Source: a virus
IMG/VR virus record: IMGVR_UViG_3300025889_012432
Span: 1 to 35,214 of that record
DNA length: 35,214 nt
Reading direction: 5' to 3' (one strand)
How positions within the stretch are numbered: position 1 is the stretch's first letter; each line of letters opens with the position of its first letter. The position numbers and the translations under genes are program-made. The notes under the pieces are model-generated. The model was not told where the DNA came from, searched no databases, and saw only the letters and a list, made by a program, of their open reading frames with translations. Shown here piece by piece: positions 8,481 through 15,114 of this stretch.

Positions 8481-9337
8481 TAGTAACCTTCCTCAATCTT
8501 CTGTTTATCCAGTGTCGTCTCTTCCTGGAACGATAAAGAGATACCAATCTCATTAAACTTACTGTCAGTATGGAATGATCCGGATCTAGGATTATATTGT
8601 GTTTGTACTGAAGTTAAGTAACAGGGTAGGATCTTAGTAGCTACCTCTTGGCCTTTGTAAGTAAGCCCGATCTCAAACTTAGTAGGAAACTTGTAGAGCG
8701 CCCCAGCTGGTCCAGCTCTCTCAGGGTAAAGATTAACACGAAAGAATTTAACGATCTCTTCAGATGCTGCTGCTTCATCTGGGCTTGCAGGAACCATTGT
8801 AAAGTTGAAGCTAAACTGTCTTAGTGCAACATCTCTAAAGATCGATCTTCTGTGAGGGTTTGCTGTGATACCAGTTCCCATTGCGATCGCATCGCTTAGG
8901 CCACCAGGAGCGAATCTTTCTGCCAATCCAGCAGCTGCTTCTCTGCCTTGTGCGCCAAACAGATTGGAAAATATTTGATCTGAAATGGAAGAAGCGGTGC
9001 TTGTAGCTGCCTGTATACCTCTAACACTAGGATCTCTGTAAACATTACTAGCTGCATTAGCTACTGCAGATCCAATAATACCTAGATCAGTGTTCTCATA
9101 TTGAACACCATCCTGGAAATTTAATCCCTGCGGAAGATAAAGATTTACTGTTCCACCTGTAGTGGTGATTGTTTTGTCCCCAATTCTTTGATCTCCGCCA
9201 ACAACGGCTGCAGCTAGATTTGGGTTGCTAGTTCCAATAGCTGCCATTCTCTGTCCACTCGTTGAAGAATTCAAAGCAGTAAAGCTAATCCTGCCTTCGT
9301 ATTTCTCATCTCTTTCAATTGGGAAATTTAATGCCAC
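8480..9337 (-). CDS. 48: Baseplate tail-tube cap protein, gp48-like
   Basis: A 285-residue protein starting MALNFPIERDEKYEGRISFT. A middle region rich in small residues is followed by RQFSFNFTMVPASPDEA, KFFRVNLYPER and YKFPTKFEIGLTY, and the C-terminus has SVQTQYNPRSGSFHTDSKF and EIGISLSFQE. This arrangement is typical of gp48/gp54 tube-initiation proteins, which share the tail-tube fold. The start codon is GTG at 9337, not ATG, chosen because AGGT lies eight bases upstream and the late box at 9370-9377 lies 33 bases upstream. T4 gp48 has 364 residues. gp54 is the main alternative name. Confidence 0.75.
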   Translation of the reverse strand: MALNFPIERDEKYEGRISFTALNSSTSGQRMAAIGTSNPNLAAAVVGGDQRIGDKTITTTGGTVNLYLPQGLNFQDGVQYENTDLGIIGSAVANAASNVYRDPSVRGIQAATSTASSISDQIFSNLFGAQGREAAAGLAERFAPGGLSDAIAMGTGITANPHRRSIFRDVALRQFSFNFTMVPASPDEAAASEEIVKFFRVNLYPERAGPAGALYKFPTKFEIGLTYKGQEVATKILPCYLTSVQTQYNPRSGSFHTDSKFNEIGISLSFQEETTLDKQKIEEGY

Positions 9338-9346
9338 TTTTTTACC

Positions 9347-9354
9347 TATAAATA
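9347..9354 (+). promoter_or_regulatory. T4-type late promoter box for the gp4-tape measure operon
   Basis: The plus strand reads TATAAATA, the exact T4 late consensus, 32 bases upstream of the gp4 start at 9387. Transcription should start about six to eight bases downstream and run rightward. It faces a second identical box on the other strand 15 bases away. Confidence 0.75.
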
Positions 9355-9369
9355 CCTTTAGTCTTTAAT

Positions 9370-9377
9370 TATTTATA
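9370..9377 (-). promoter_or_regulatory. T4-type late promoter box for the gp48-gp5 baseplate operon
   Basis: The minus strand reads TATAAATA, 33 bases upstream of the GTG start of the gp48-like gene. Transcription should start near 9363 and run leftward through the opposite box. It is the likely source of the late message for the whole 9337-to-1344 baseplate gene run. Confidence 0.75.
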
Positions 9378-9386
9378 TGGCTTGAA

Positions 9387-9824
9387 ATGAAAACCTACAA
9401 GGGAAGATATAAAGTAAAGAATCCTGCCAAGTATGATGGTGACCATACACAAGTTATTTATCGCTCCTACTGGGAGAAGTTCGTCTTTATGTGGTGCGAA
9501 AAGCAAAGTAACATTAAATCCTGGTCATCTGAAGAAACTGTAATACCATATATTAGTGCGGTAGACAACAAATATCATAGGTACTTTGTAGATTTAAAAA
9601 TAAATACTACAGATGGTAGAACTATACTTATCGAGATTAAACCAAAGAAACAAACTAAGCCACCTGCTGGTAAGAGAAGGACGAAAAGGTTCATTAATGA
9701 ATCATTGGAATACGTCAAGAATCAGTGCAAGTGGAAAGCAGCAAAAGAATACTGTCTGGATCGAAACTGGCAGTTCCAAATCTGGACCGAAGACACCCTA
9801 CGAAGTATGGGAATGAAAACGTAA
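9387..9824 (+). CDS. 4: Head completion protein gp4 (PD-(D/E)XK nuclease-like)
   Basis: A 145-residue protein equivalent to T4 gp4 (150 residues), needed to finish filled heads before tail joining. It carries the restriction-like nuclease pattern seen in this family: R26-S27 and E30 in VIYRSYWEK, D69 in RYFVDLKI, and E83-x-K85 in ILIEIKPKKQ. The basic C-terminal half is consistent with DNA contact. The family's catalytic role in T4 assembly is not settled, although the motif suggests it trims or binds the DNA end. It is the first gene of the plus-strand late operon, ends one base before the next start, and has only a weak ribosome binding site. Confidence 0.85.
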   Translation: MKTYKGRYKVKNPAKYDGDHTQVIYRSYWEKFVFMWCEKQSNIKSWSSEETVIPYISAVDNKYHRYFVDLKINTTDGRTILIEIKPKKQTKPPAGKRRTKRFINESLEYVKNQCKWKAAKEYCLDRNWQFQIWTEDTLRSMGMKT

Positions 9825-10412
9825 ATGGCAAATCTATTTCAGAAATTAGAACTAGAAGCATTCCGTGCAGGTATCACACCTAGATCAAAAGAGTCTATGG
9901 CATGGTTCCGCAAGAAGGCAGCACAGCTTACACCTAGTAGATCGGGTCTTCTCCGTGACGAATCCGTTGAGCTGAAGAGCAGGCCCGCAATGGGTAACAT
10001 GTACATGTACTTTTATGATCCAAAGCACAAAGAGACGCTGCCATACTATGATAGATTTCCTTTGATTATTATGATCGATCGTGCACCTGGCGGATTCAGA
10101 GGACTAAATCTACACTATCTTCCATTAGACTTACGTGCCAAGTTCCTAGATGCTCTCCTAGACACTATAAATAATGACAGATATGATGAAAGTACTAGAT
10201 TTAGATTGTCGTATGACTTGTTAAAAGGTGCGGCTAAGTTTAGACAGTTCAAGCCTTGCTTTAAGAGATATCTGTCTACTCATCTAAGATCTAGGCTTGC
10301 TTTGGTGTCACCTCCAGAGTGGGAGATCGCAACGTTCTTACCAACTGCTGACTTTGAGAAGGCATCTAAGACTACAGTATACAGAGATTCTAGAAGAAAG
10401 ATGGTAGCTTAA
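9825..10412 (+). CDS. Unassigned phage morphogenesis protein (possible gp2 equivalent)
   Basis: A 195-residue basic protein that starts directly after gp4. Notable segments are TPRSKESMAWFRKKAAQLTP near the N-terminus and DPKHKETLPYYDRFPLIIMI followed by GFRGLNLHYLPLDLRAKFLD in the middle. I recall this type of protein from T4-like and marine myoviruses but cannot assign a T4 gene with certainty. In T4 the DNA end protector gp2 lies next to gp4, so a head-completion or DNA-end role is plausible from position alone. The C-terminal part has many arginines and lysines (KRYLSTHLRSRLALV), compatible with DNA binding. It overlaps the next gene start by one base. Confidence 0.7.
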   Translation: MANLFQKLELEAFRAGITPRSKESMAWFRKKAAQLTPSRSGLLRDESVELKSRPAMGNMYMYFYDPKHKETLPYYDRFPLIIMIDRAPGGFRGLNLHYLPLDLRAKFLDALLDTINNDRYDESTRFRLSYDLLKGAAKFRQFKPCFKRYLSTHLRSRLALVSPPEWEIATFLPTADFEKASKTTVYRDSRRKMVA

Positions 10413-10921
10413 TGGCAAGCATTGAAGAACTAAAAGGAAGATTCGCACAAGGCGTATCTCGAGCAGACCGGTACAGAGTAATCTTACCGACAGAGTTTGG
10501 TGGCGATGCTAGATCGATTGATGCTCTATGCCGTGCTGTTAACATTCCTGGACGTCAGATCGTAACCAATGAAAGAACAATTGGTATGATGTCGCAGAAG
10601 ATGCCATATGGTTTCTTATCTGAAGACGTTAACCTTACATTTCTCCTCGACCAAGATTACTCAATGAGAACATACTTTGAAAACTGGCAAGAGCAGATCA
10701 TCGGATTCGACACATACGAACTAAAGTATAAAAGCGAATACGCCAAGACAGTAGTTATTCAGCAGCTAGACCATGGTGATAACTCAGTGATATATGCTTG
10801 TAAACTGCTAAAAGCCTTTCCTACAACAATGCAAGCAATCGAACTTGGTGACGAAAACCAGAACCAATTAGTACAACTTAGCGTTCAACTTTCCTATACT
10901 GACTGGGAACGAATTAGATAA
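10412..10921 (+). CDS. Tail tube family protein (gp19/gp54-type)
   Basis: A 169-residue protein with the T4 tail-tube fold pattern: RADRYRVILPTEFGG near the N-terminus, LCRAVNIPGRQIVT, LTFLLDQDYSMRTYFENWQE, then KLLKAFPTTMQAIELG and LSVQLSYTDWERI at the C-terminus. T4 gp19, the tube subunit, has 163 residues and a very similar layout. Its position next to gp26 and the tape measure, apart from any sheath gene, suggests a tube initiator or baseplate-proximal tube ring (gp54 role) rather than the main tube subunit. The main tube protein could lie outside the window. Which of the two it is cannot be decided here. Confidence 0.75.
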   Translation: MASIEELKGRFAQGVSRADRYRVILPTEFGGDARSIDALCRAVNIPGRQIVTNERTIGMMSQKMPYGFLSEDVNLTFLLDQDYSMRTYFENWQEQIIGFDTYELKYKSEYAKTVVIQQLDHGDNSVIYACKLLKAFPTTMQAIELGDENQNQLVQLSVQLSYTDWERIR

Positions 10922-10936
10922 TAATGGAGATACATT

Positions 10937-11650
10937 ATGGCTTTGCCAAAACTTAATGAGACGATCAAGTATTCTACAAAAATTCCATCAAGCGGCGATA
11001 CAATTCGATTTAGACCATATCTGGTAAAAGAAGAAAAGGTCTTGATGATTGCTCTAGAGCAGGGCGATGAACTTGGATCGCTTGAGGCAATCTGCGATAC
11101 TCTTGAGTCTTGTATTGATGAAGAGATTAACGTAAGAACCCTTCCGATCTTTGACATTGAATATCTCTTCACTCAGATCCGTAGCAAGTCCGTAGGCGAG
11201 TCTAGCGATATTAAAGCGAAGTGTACCGAGTGTGAAACATCTAATGAGATTAAAGTAGATATCTCAAAGGTTGATATTAAAGTTCCTAAGGGAGCTAATG
11301 CAAAGAAGATTAAACTGTCTTCTGATATTACTTTAGAAATGAAGTACCCTACTTTGAAAGACATTGGCCCTAAAATGGTTAAATACAAAGGGAGCCAAAC
11401 TGATCAGGCATTTGATATGATTGCTGCTTGTATTAGCGCAGTTGAAACAAAAGAGGAAAGATTCTCGCTGGATGAAGAGACACCTGAAGAAGTGATGAAC
11501 TTTATTGAATCGTTCTCGACAGAACAATTTATGAAGGTTCGAGATTTTATTGAAAATATGCCACGACTTAAACATGATGTAGAGTTTCAGTGTGGTAGCT
11601 GTGGCCATGATAATAAGTTGACACTGGAAGGAACCGCTGATTTTTTTTAG
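10937..11650 (+). CDS. 26: Baseplate hub assembly protein gp26 (T4_baseplate family), zero-frame product
   Basis: A 237-residue protein of the T4 gp26 family, an assembly chaperone-like factor for the baseplate hub and tape measure. It starts MALPKLNETIKYSTKIPSSG with a TGGAGAT ribosome binding region upstream. Two cysteine pairs, C96/C99 (KCTECE) and C219/C222 (QCGSCGH), form an evident zinc ribbon. The middle has ITLEMKYPTLKDIGPKMVKY, typical of the family. Translation in the zero frame ends at TAG 11648-11650, immediately after a run of eight T. A second open frame continues in the -1 frame from the same T-run, so a longer product is likely. Its place directly before the tape measure is that of the lambda G/GT tail chaperone. 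Confidence 0.85.
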   Translation: MALPKLNETIKYSTKIPSSGDTIRFRPYLVKEEKVLMIALEQGDELGSLEAICDTLESCIDEEINVRTLPIFDIEYLFTQIRSKSVGESSDIKAKCTECETSNEIKVDISKVDIKVPKGANAKKIKLSSDITLEMKYPTLKDIGPKMVKYKGSQTDQAFDMIAACISAVETKEERFSLDEETPEEVMNFIESFSTEQFMKVRDFIENMPRLKHDVEFQCGSCGHDNKLTLEGTADFF

Positions 11651-11826
11651 TATGCCTCTCTCATGATAACCTGACAAATCATTATCAGGTTAATTTTCAG
11701 TTGATGCAACATCATCATTATTCCTTGACTGAAATTGACATGATGATACCTTGGGAGAGAGAAATCTATCTTGCTATGCTAATCAACTATCTTGAAGAAG
11801 AAGCCGAACGACAGAGAGCAAAATAA
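11641..11826 (+). CDS. -1 frameshift extension of gp26 (tail-assembly chaperone-like, gp51 position)
   Basis: The -1 frame relative to gp26 is open from just after TGA 11638-11640 to TAA 11824-11826. It encodes a conserved-looking peptide: CLSHDNLTNHYQVNFQLMQH, then YSLTEIDMMIPWEREIYLAM and LINYLEEEAERQRAK. No ATG, GTG or TTG occurs in this frame before TTG 11701 and ATG 11704, and those have only a weak upstream AGG. The first 20 residues can therefore be made only by shifting from gp26. The shift must occur in the T-run at 11641-11648 (T TTT TTT before TAG). The product would be about 296 residues, 237 plus 59. The sense and order match the G-GT frameshift chaperones that precede tape-measure genes. 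Independent initiation at 11701 or 11704 remains possible. Confidence 0.75.
   Translation, partial: FFLVCLSHDNLTNHYQVNFQLMQHHHYSLTEIDMMIPWEREIYLAMLINYLEEEAERQRAK
11667..11692 (+). promoter_or_regulatory. Hairpin downstream of the gp26 slippery run
   Basis: TAACCTGA at 11667-11674 is followed by a ten-base loop and its perfect complement TCAGGTTA at 11685-11692. An alternative stem pairs TGATAA (11664-11669) with TTATCA (11682-11687). The stem begins about 19 bases after the T-run, farther than the usual 5-9 bases of frameshift stimulators, so the role is uncertain. Confidence 0.5.
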
Positions 11827-13314
11827 ATGGCAGAAGCTACACTAAATGACGTAACCGCAATGTTACAAATGCAGAACGAAGAGCAAGGTAAAACTACCTC
11901 TGCTGTCGTTGCACTTGTGCAACGTGTCCAAGGTCTAATCGATATTCAGAAACGAAGTATTCTGGATGAGGCAGAGGCTGAAAGAGAAAGGGGTAGGAAT
12001 GGTGGCAAAGAACCGCCTTCTGCAACCGGAGGGCTTGGAGATGCCAAATCACCTTTTGCTATTGGTGATGCGCTTCTAGCTGGTGCGGCTTTATCTTTAG
12101 CAGCACTAGGTACATTTTTTAATCAAGAAATCGAAGAAGTTGTACAGCAAATTCGAGATGCATTTTTAAAGTTTATCGTCGATCTCCAAAAGATTGCATT
12201 CTCTATTAATAATTTATTAGTTAAACCTATTAGCGTAAAACTTCTTGCATTGATCGATAGTTTTAAAGCAGGACCAATTGGTAAGGCAATCGATGCTTTC
12301 TTTGATGTATTTCGAGGAACGTTTAGATTTATTTCTGGTGCACTTGGTAGAGCGGTTACGCTAGTTTCTGGCGGTATGACGGCACTGTTACCAAGCTTTG
12401 AATTCTTAAAAGGTATTGGTAAAATTTTCAGTAGATTATTTTTACCATTGACTATTTTTATTACTGCATGGGATACGGTTAAAGGTGCAGTAGATGGTTT
12501 TAAAGAAGACGGCATCATTGGCGGTATTGAAGGTGCTGTTGTTGGGTTCTTCAATTCGCTGATTTTTGCTCCACTCGATCTTATCAAAAAAGCTACAGAA
12601 TGGCTTTTCGACCAAGTTGGTTTGACAAGTGTAGCAGATGCTATTGGCGATTTTAGCTTCCAAGAAACCTTTGCCAAGTTAGTTGAAGGAATCTTTGAGG
12701 ATGTAAAGAAGATCGGTAGCTTTGTTGGAGATCTTTTTAAAGGAGAGTTTTCATTAGAAAAGGCAAAAGAAGCGCTTGGCGCAATATTCAGTCTTTCACC
12801 AGTAGGAATGATTATGAATTTAGTTGAAGGTATCGTTCCTGGTATCTTTGAGAAGGTTGGCAATGCTTTAGATTTCTTTGTAGAACAATTAAAGATCGGA
12901 TCGCAAGAAGCTCTTCTGAAAGTTATGAATTTAATTCAGAATATTCCGGATCAATTAGTAGCATTCTTGAGCGATAACCTCAGAATCAGTATTCCTAAAA
13001 TTGCTATTCCTATTCCAGGATTCTTAGGTGGCGGTGAATTGGTTATCGCAGAGCCAAGTGAGATTGGTGTTCCTGGCGGAGAATCGGCAAGAGCTAGAAT
13101 CGCAGAGCGTAATGCTCGATTGGAAGCTCAGCTGTTAGAATTGAATAGACAGAACCTACAGAATGTTCAAGGTGTTGGAGCAGGAAGTACGACGGTCATC
13201 AACCAAAACAGTACTGTTAGTAATGCTCAATCGACGACCATCGCATCCGATATCCCAGCAGCACAAGACATTTACATGAACAAAGGACTGCTGGGAGGTG
13301 GGGGAGGCTTCTAA
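11827..13314 (+). CDS. 29: Tail tape-measure protein (gp29 position)
   Basis: A 495-residue protein in the tape-measure position, immediately after the gp26/frameshift chaperone. The N-terminal 75 residues are polar and helical (QMQNEEQGKTTSAVVALVQR, AEAERERGRNGG). The centre (about 75-350) is a long series of hydrophobic and amphipathic helices such as IGDALLAGAALSLAALGTFF and GGIEGAVVGFFNSLIFAPLD. The C-terminus has a charged helix (RARIAERNARLEAQLLELNR) and a glycine-rich end, GLLGGGGGF. Tape measures fill the tail tube and set its length, and the hydrophobic part can enter the host membrane during DNA injection. T4 gp29 has 590 residues, so a somewhat shorter tail is predicted. Its stop codon abuts the stop of gp32 on the other strand. 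Confidence 0.8.
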   Translation: MAEATLNDVTAMLQMQNEEQGKTTSAVVALVQRVQGLIDIQKRSILDEAEAERERGRNGGKEPPSATGGLGDAKSPFAIGDALLAGAALSLAALGTFFNQEIEEVVQQIRDAFLKFIVDLQKIAFSINNLLVKPISVKLLALIDSFKAGPIGKAIDAFFDVFRGTFRFISGALGRAVTLVSGGMTALLPSFEFLKGIGKIFSRLFLPLTIFITAWDTVKGAVDGFKEDGIIGGIEGAVVGFFNSLIFAPLDLIKKATEWLFDQVGLTSVADAIGDFSFQETFAKLVEGIFEDVKKIGSFVGDLFKGEFSLEKAKEALGAIFSLSPVGMIMNLVEGIVPGIFEKVGNALDFFVEQLKIGSQEALLKVMNLIQNIPDQLVAFLSDNLRISIPKIAIPIPGFLGGGELVIAEPSEIGVPGGESARARIAERNARLEAQLLELNRQNLQNVQGVGAGSTTVINQNSTVSNAQSTTIASDIPAAQDIYMNKGLLGGGGGF

Positions 13315-14208
13315 TTAGTCTTCGTTAGCCAGCTTTGAGAAATACGACATTGTATCGTCGTCATCCTCGTCTGTAGCCGCTGTAGAGACCGGTTCAACAG
13401 TTTTCATAGGTGCAGACTCAGCAGTAACTGTCAGGTCTTCTACCTGCTGTGCAGTGAGCGTGTCACCATGACCGAGTACCATATCCAGTCGAGATTTCAG
13501 TTCATCATATGACTTGAAGGTAGACGGATCAGTGAACTCCTGGAGGGAGTGGCACTGTGCATAGATACGTTCCATCTCTTCATCGTCTGCCAGTGCACTA
13601 GGTGCGGCAAACTCAGAGCGGTCGTAGTTACGCCAACCATCCTGCTTACGAATCTTAATCTTGAAGTCAGCACCTTCCCAAAGATCAAATGGGTTGATAG
13701 GCTGTTCATCTTCGTACTCTGGCTGCATAGCTGCCATGAGCTTATCAAAGATACGCTTACCAAACTGATAGAGGAAGACCTTGCCTTCATTCTCTGGATT
13801 CTTGCTATCAGAGATGACGTAGATGTTTGAGACGTAGTGCAGTCGACGCTTCTGATCACGTGCAGTCTGCTTGTCTTCGTCTCGACCCGAGTTCCAGAGC
13901 TTAGAGTTAAGCTCACCTACTGGGTCTTTCTGACCGAGAGTGGTAAGAGATTTCTCAATGTACCACATACCGGTATTCTTACCCTTAAAGCCATGATCCC
14001 AGTATCGTACCCATGGAAGCTCCTCACCTTCGGGTGCCGGGAGGAAGCGGATAACGGCATAGCCATTCTCTGCTGCGTCAACGGTTGGCTTCCACATACG
14101 TGGATCAGGACCAGCACGTTGTTCGGTGCTTTCATTCAGGGATGCTGCTGCATTGACCAACTTGTCGATGGAGGAGCTACGGGATTTTTTAAGAGCTGCG
14201 AGTGTCAT
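13315..14208 (-). CDS. 32: Single-stranded DNA-binding protein gp32
   Basis: A 297-residue protein of the gp32 family (T4: 301 residues). The N-terminus has the basic LAST-like region (MTLAALKKSRSSSIDKLVNA). The core holds GYAVIRFLPAPEGEELPWVR, HGFKGKNTGMWYIEKSLTTL and VFLYQFGKRIFDKLMAAMQP. The C-terminus is acidic and serine-rich, ending DEDDDDTMSYFSKLANED, as needed for contacts with other replication proteins. T4 gp32 binds zinc through one histidine and three cysteines. Here the only cysteine is in AQCHSL, so the zinc site is absent. The gene coats ssDNA in replication, recombination and repair. A strong early promoter lies just upstream (14248-14276), and AAGGAA precedes the start. Confidence 0.92.
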   Translation of the reverse strand: MTLAALKKSRSSSIDKLVNAAASLNESTEQRAGPDPRMWKPTVDAAENGYAVIRFLPAPEGEELPWVRYWDHGFKGKNTGMWYIEKSLTTLGQKDPVGELNSKLWNSGRDEDKQTARDQKRRLHYVSNIYVISDSKNPENEGKVFLYQFGKRIFDKLMAAMQPEYEDEQPINPFDLWEGADFKIKIRKQDGWRNYDRSEFAAPSALADDEEMERIYAQCHSLQEFTDPSTFKSYDELKSRLDMVLGHGDTLTAQQVEDLTVTAESAPMKTVEPVSTAATDEDDDDTMSYFSKLANED

Positions 14209-14247
14209 ATGTATATTCCTTGTATTGACTGAAGTATTAAGACGTGT

Positions 14248-14281
14248 ATTATACAGTATTGTCTGTTGTATGTAAACCCCT
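14248..14281 (-). promoter_or_regulatory. Early sigma70-type promoter of gp32
   Basis: On the minus strand AGGGG is followed directly by the -35 element TTTACA (14276-14271), a 17-base spacer, and the -10 element TATAAT (14253-14248). The -10 is a perfect match to consensus. The gp32 start is 40 bases downstream of the -10. It is the best of five similar promoters in the window. Confidence 0.85.
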
Positions 14282-14325
14282 ATTTTTCTGGAAAGGTGAT
14301 TGACCCTTCCTCTACCTCCATGGGT

Positions 14326-14646
14326 TCAATTGGAGGATTCTTCTTCACCTTCCAGAGTTGTGGTGCTTTGATCTGGGCAGACACATTCTCCGATTCCGGG
14401 TAAGGCGTCTGTTGATAGTGGTTCTTCATTGGATTCCACTTCCACGGCATCGACTGGTTCCTCTTCAATAGGTGTAATCTCTTCCATCGGTACTTCAGGC
14501 TCTGGTGCCGGTTCGATAACCTCTTCTTGCTGGCCAAACGTTCCTAGCAGATTATCCTTGTAAATAAAACTGCACGCGCCGATGCCTAGAATGACTAGTA
14601 CAAACGGGATGTACATTCCAATTAAACGTAACATAAAATTCCTCAT
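14326..14646 (-). CDS. Small membrane or lipoprotein-like protein with acidic tail
   Basis: A 106-residue protein with an N-terminal hydrophobic segment (residues about 8-28, LIGMYIPFVLVILGIGACSF) followed by a strongly acidic, proline-rich tail (EEVIEPAPEPEVPMEEITPI) to the end. IGAC at residues 22-25 could be a weak lipobox, so it may be a lipoprotein or a simple membrane anchor with the tail outside the cytoplasm. I do not recognise the family. Its ATG overlaps the stop of gp33 by four bases (ATGA), so the two are translationally coupled. A role at the envelope, for example superinfection control or lysis timing, is only a guess. A basic frame on the same strand overlaps it and looks like a shadow. 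Confidence 0.65.
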   Translation of the reverse strand: MRNFMLRLIGMYIPFVLVILGIGACSFIYKDNLLGTFGQQEEVIEPAPEPEVPMEEITPIEEEPVDAVEVESNEEPLSTDALPGIGECVCPDQSTTTLEGEEESSN

Positions 14647-14873
14647 ATAGGTAACTTATTGATCCTTTCTAAGAAATTGAGGTCACGAGCCTCCGCCTCG
14701 ATCTTATCCTTGATTGACGTATTGATCAGATTAGGAATGCGATCAGGTTCGATCTCGTGTTGATCCATTAGGTCAATTACTGCATCCATGTAAGGTACAT
14801 CTTTCATGTAGATGTACTCTTCAACCATGTCACAGAATCTTTTACGACTTAGGATTTTGTACTCAATATCCAT
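14643..14873 (-). CDS. 33: Late-transcription coactivator gp33
   Basis: A 76-residue protein that resembles gp33 of T4-like phages: MDIEYKILSRKRFCDMVEEY at the start, then YMDAVIDLMDQHEIEPDRIP and a C-terminal helix KIEAEARDLNFLERI. gp33 bridges the RNA polymerase beta flap and the sliding clamp gp45 and is required with gp55 for transcription from TATAAATA promoters, several of which are present here. The start was set at ATG 14873, with GAGAAG upstream, instead of the longer frame from 14960. The extra residues there overlap the previous gene and do not look like gp33. It is transcribed from the early promoter at 15078-15106 together with the 60-residue gene upstream. Confidence 0.8.
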   Translation of the reverse strand: MDIEYKILSRKRFCDMVEEYIYMKDVPYMDAVIDLMDQHEIEPDRIPNLINTSIKDKIEAEARDLNFLERINKLPI

Positions 14874-15045
14874 TATTCTTCTCGTAAAGAAACTCTTGAT
14901 ATGCCTCATTGCCAGACAGAATCTCATCAAGATTGTGACTGTGAGCATAGTCCATATCAAAAGCTGCCAGTTTGTCTAGCTGCTTCTTCTTACGGAACTG
15001 CGTATCAAAGTGCTTCTTACGTAGTTTGTTCTTAAGTGTAGCCAT
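14863..15045 (-). CDS. Small basic protein upstream of gp33, unknown
   Basis: A 60-residue protein, MATLKNKLRKKHFDTQFRKK at the start and an acidic second half. The start ATG at 15045 is preceded by AAAGGAA at a good distance, and the longer frame to 15087 is not needed. The strongly basic N-terminus suggests binding to nucleic acid or to a negatively charged protein surface. I do not recognise a family. It is the first gene of the early operon that continues with gp33 and the 106-residue membrane protein, and its end overlaps gp33 by 11 bases. In T4 the small dsbA gene lies near gp33, but no similarity can be claimed. Confidence 0.65.
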   Translation of the reverse strand: MATLKNKLRKKHFDTQFRKKKQLDKLAAFDMDYAHSHNLDEILSGNEAYQEFLYEKNNGY

Positions 15046-15077
15046 TGTATATATTCCTTTCATTAAGACACTCATAG

Positions 15078-15106
15078 AGTGTATCACACTTTTTTCACGT
15101 TGTAAA
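15078..15106 (-). promoter_or_regulatory. Early sigma70-type promoter of the gp33 operon
   Basis: Minus strand: -35 TTTACA (15106-15101), 17-base spacer, -10 TACACT (15083-15078). The spacing is the same as in the other early promoters, but the G-run before the -35 is missing. The first gene starts 33 bases after the -10. Confidence 0.7.
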
Positions 15107-15114
15107 CAACTATT

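Noticed and set aside
12123-12863. A 246-codon open frame antisense to the tape measure.
   Set aside because: It lies wholly inside the tape-measure gene, has a composition typical of a reversed hydrophobic gene, and has no promoter or ribosome binding site.
13497-13916. A 139-codon minus-strand frame inside gp32.
   Set aside because: gp32 is well supported in its own frame. This one is serine/arginine-rich noise.
14280-14537. An 85-codon minus-strand frame rich in lysine and arginine overlapping the 106-residue acidic protein.
   Set aside because: It is the shifted frame of a glutamate-rich gene, has no ribosome binding site, and starts inside the coding sequence. A frameshifted tail (about 14280-14325) cannot be excluded but has no slip site.
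14874-14960. Longer N-terminus of gp33.
   Set aside because: It reads through the 60-residue gene in another frame. ATG 14873 gives a normal gp33 start with GAGAAG upstream.
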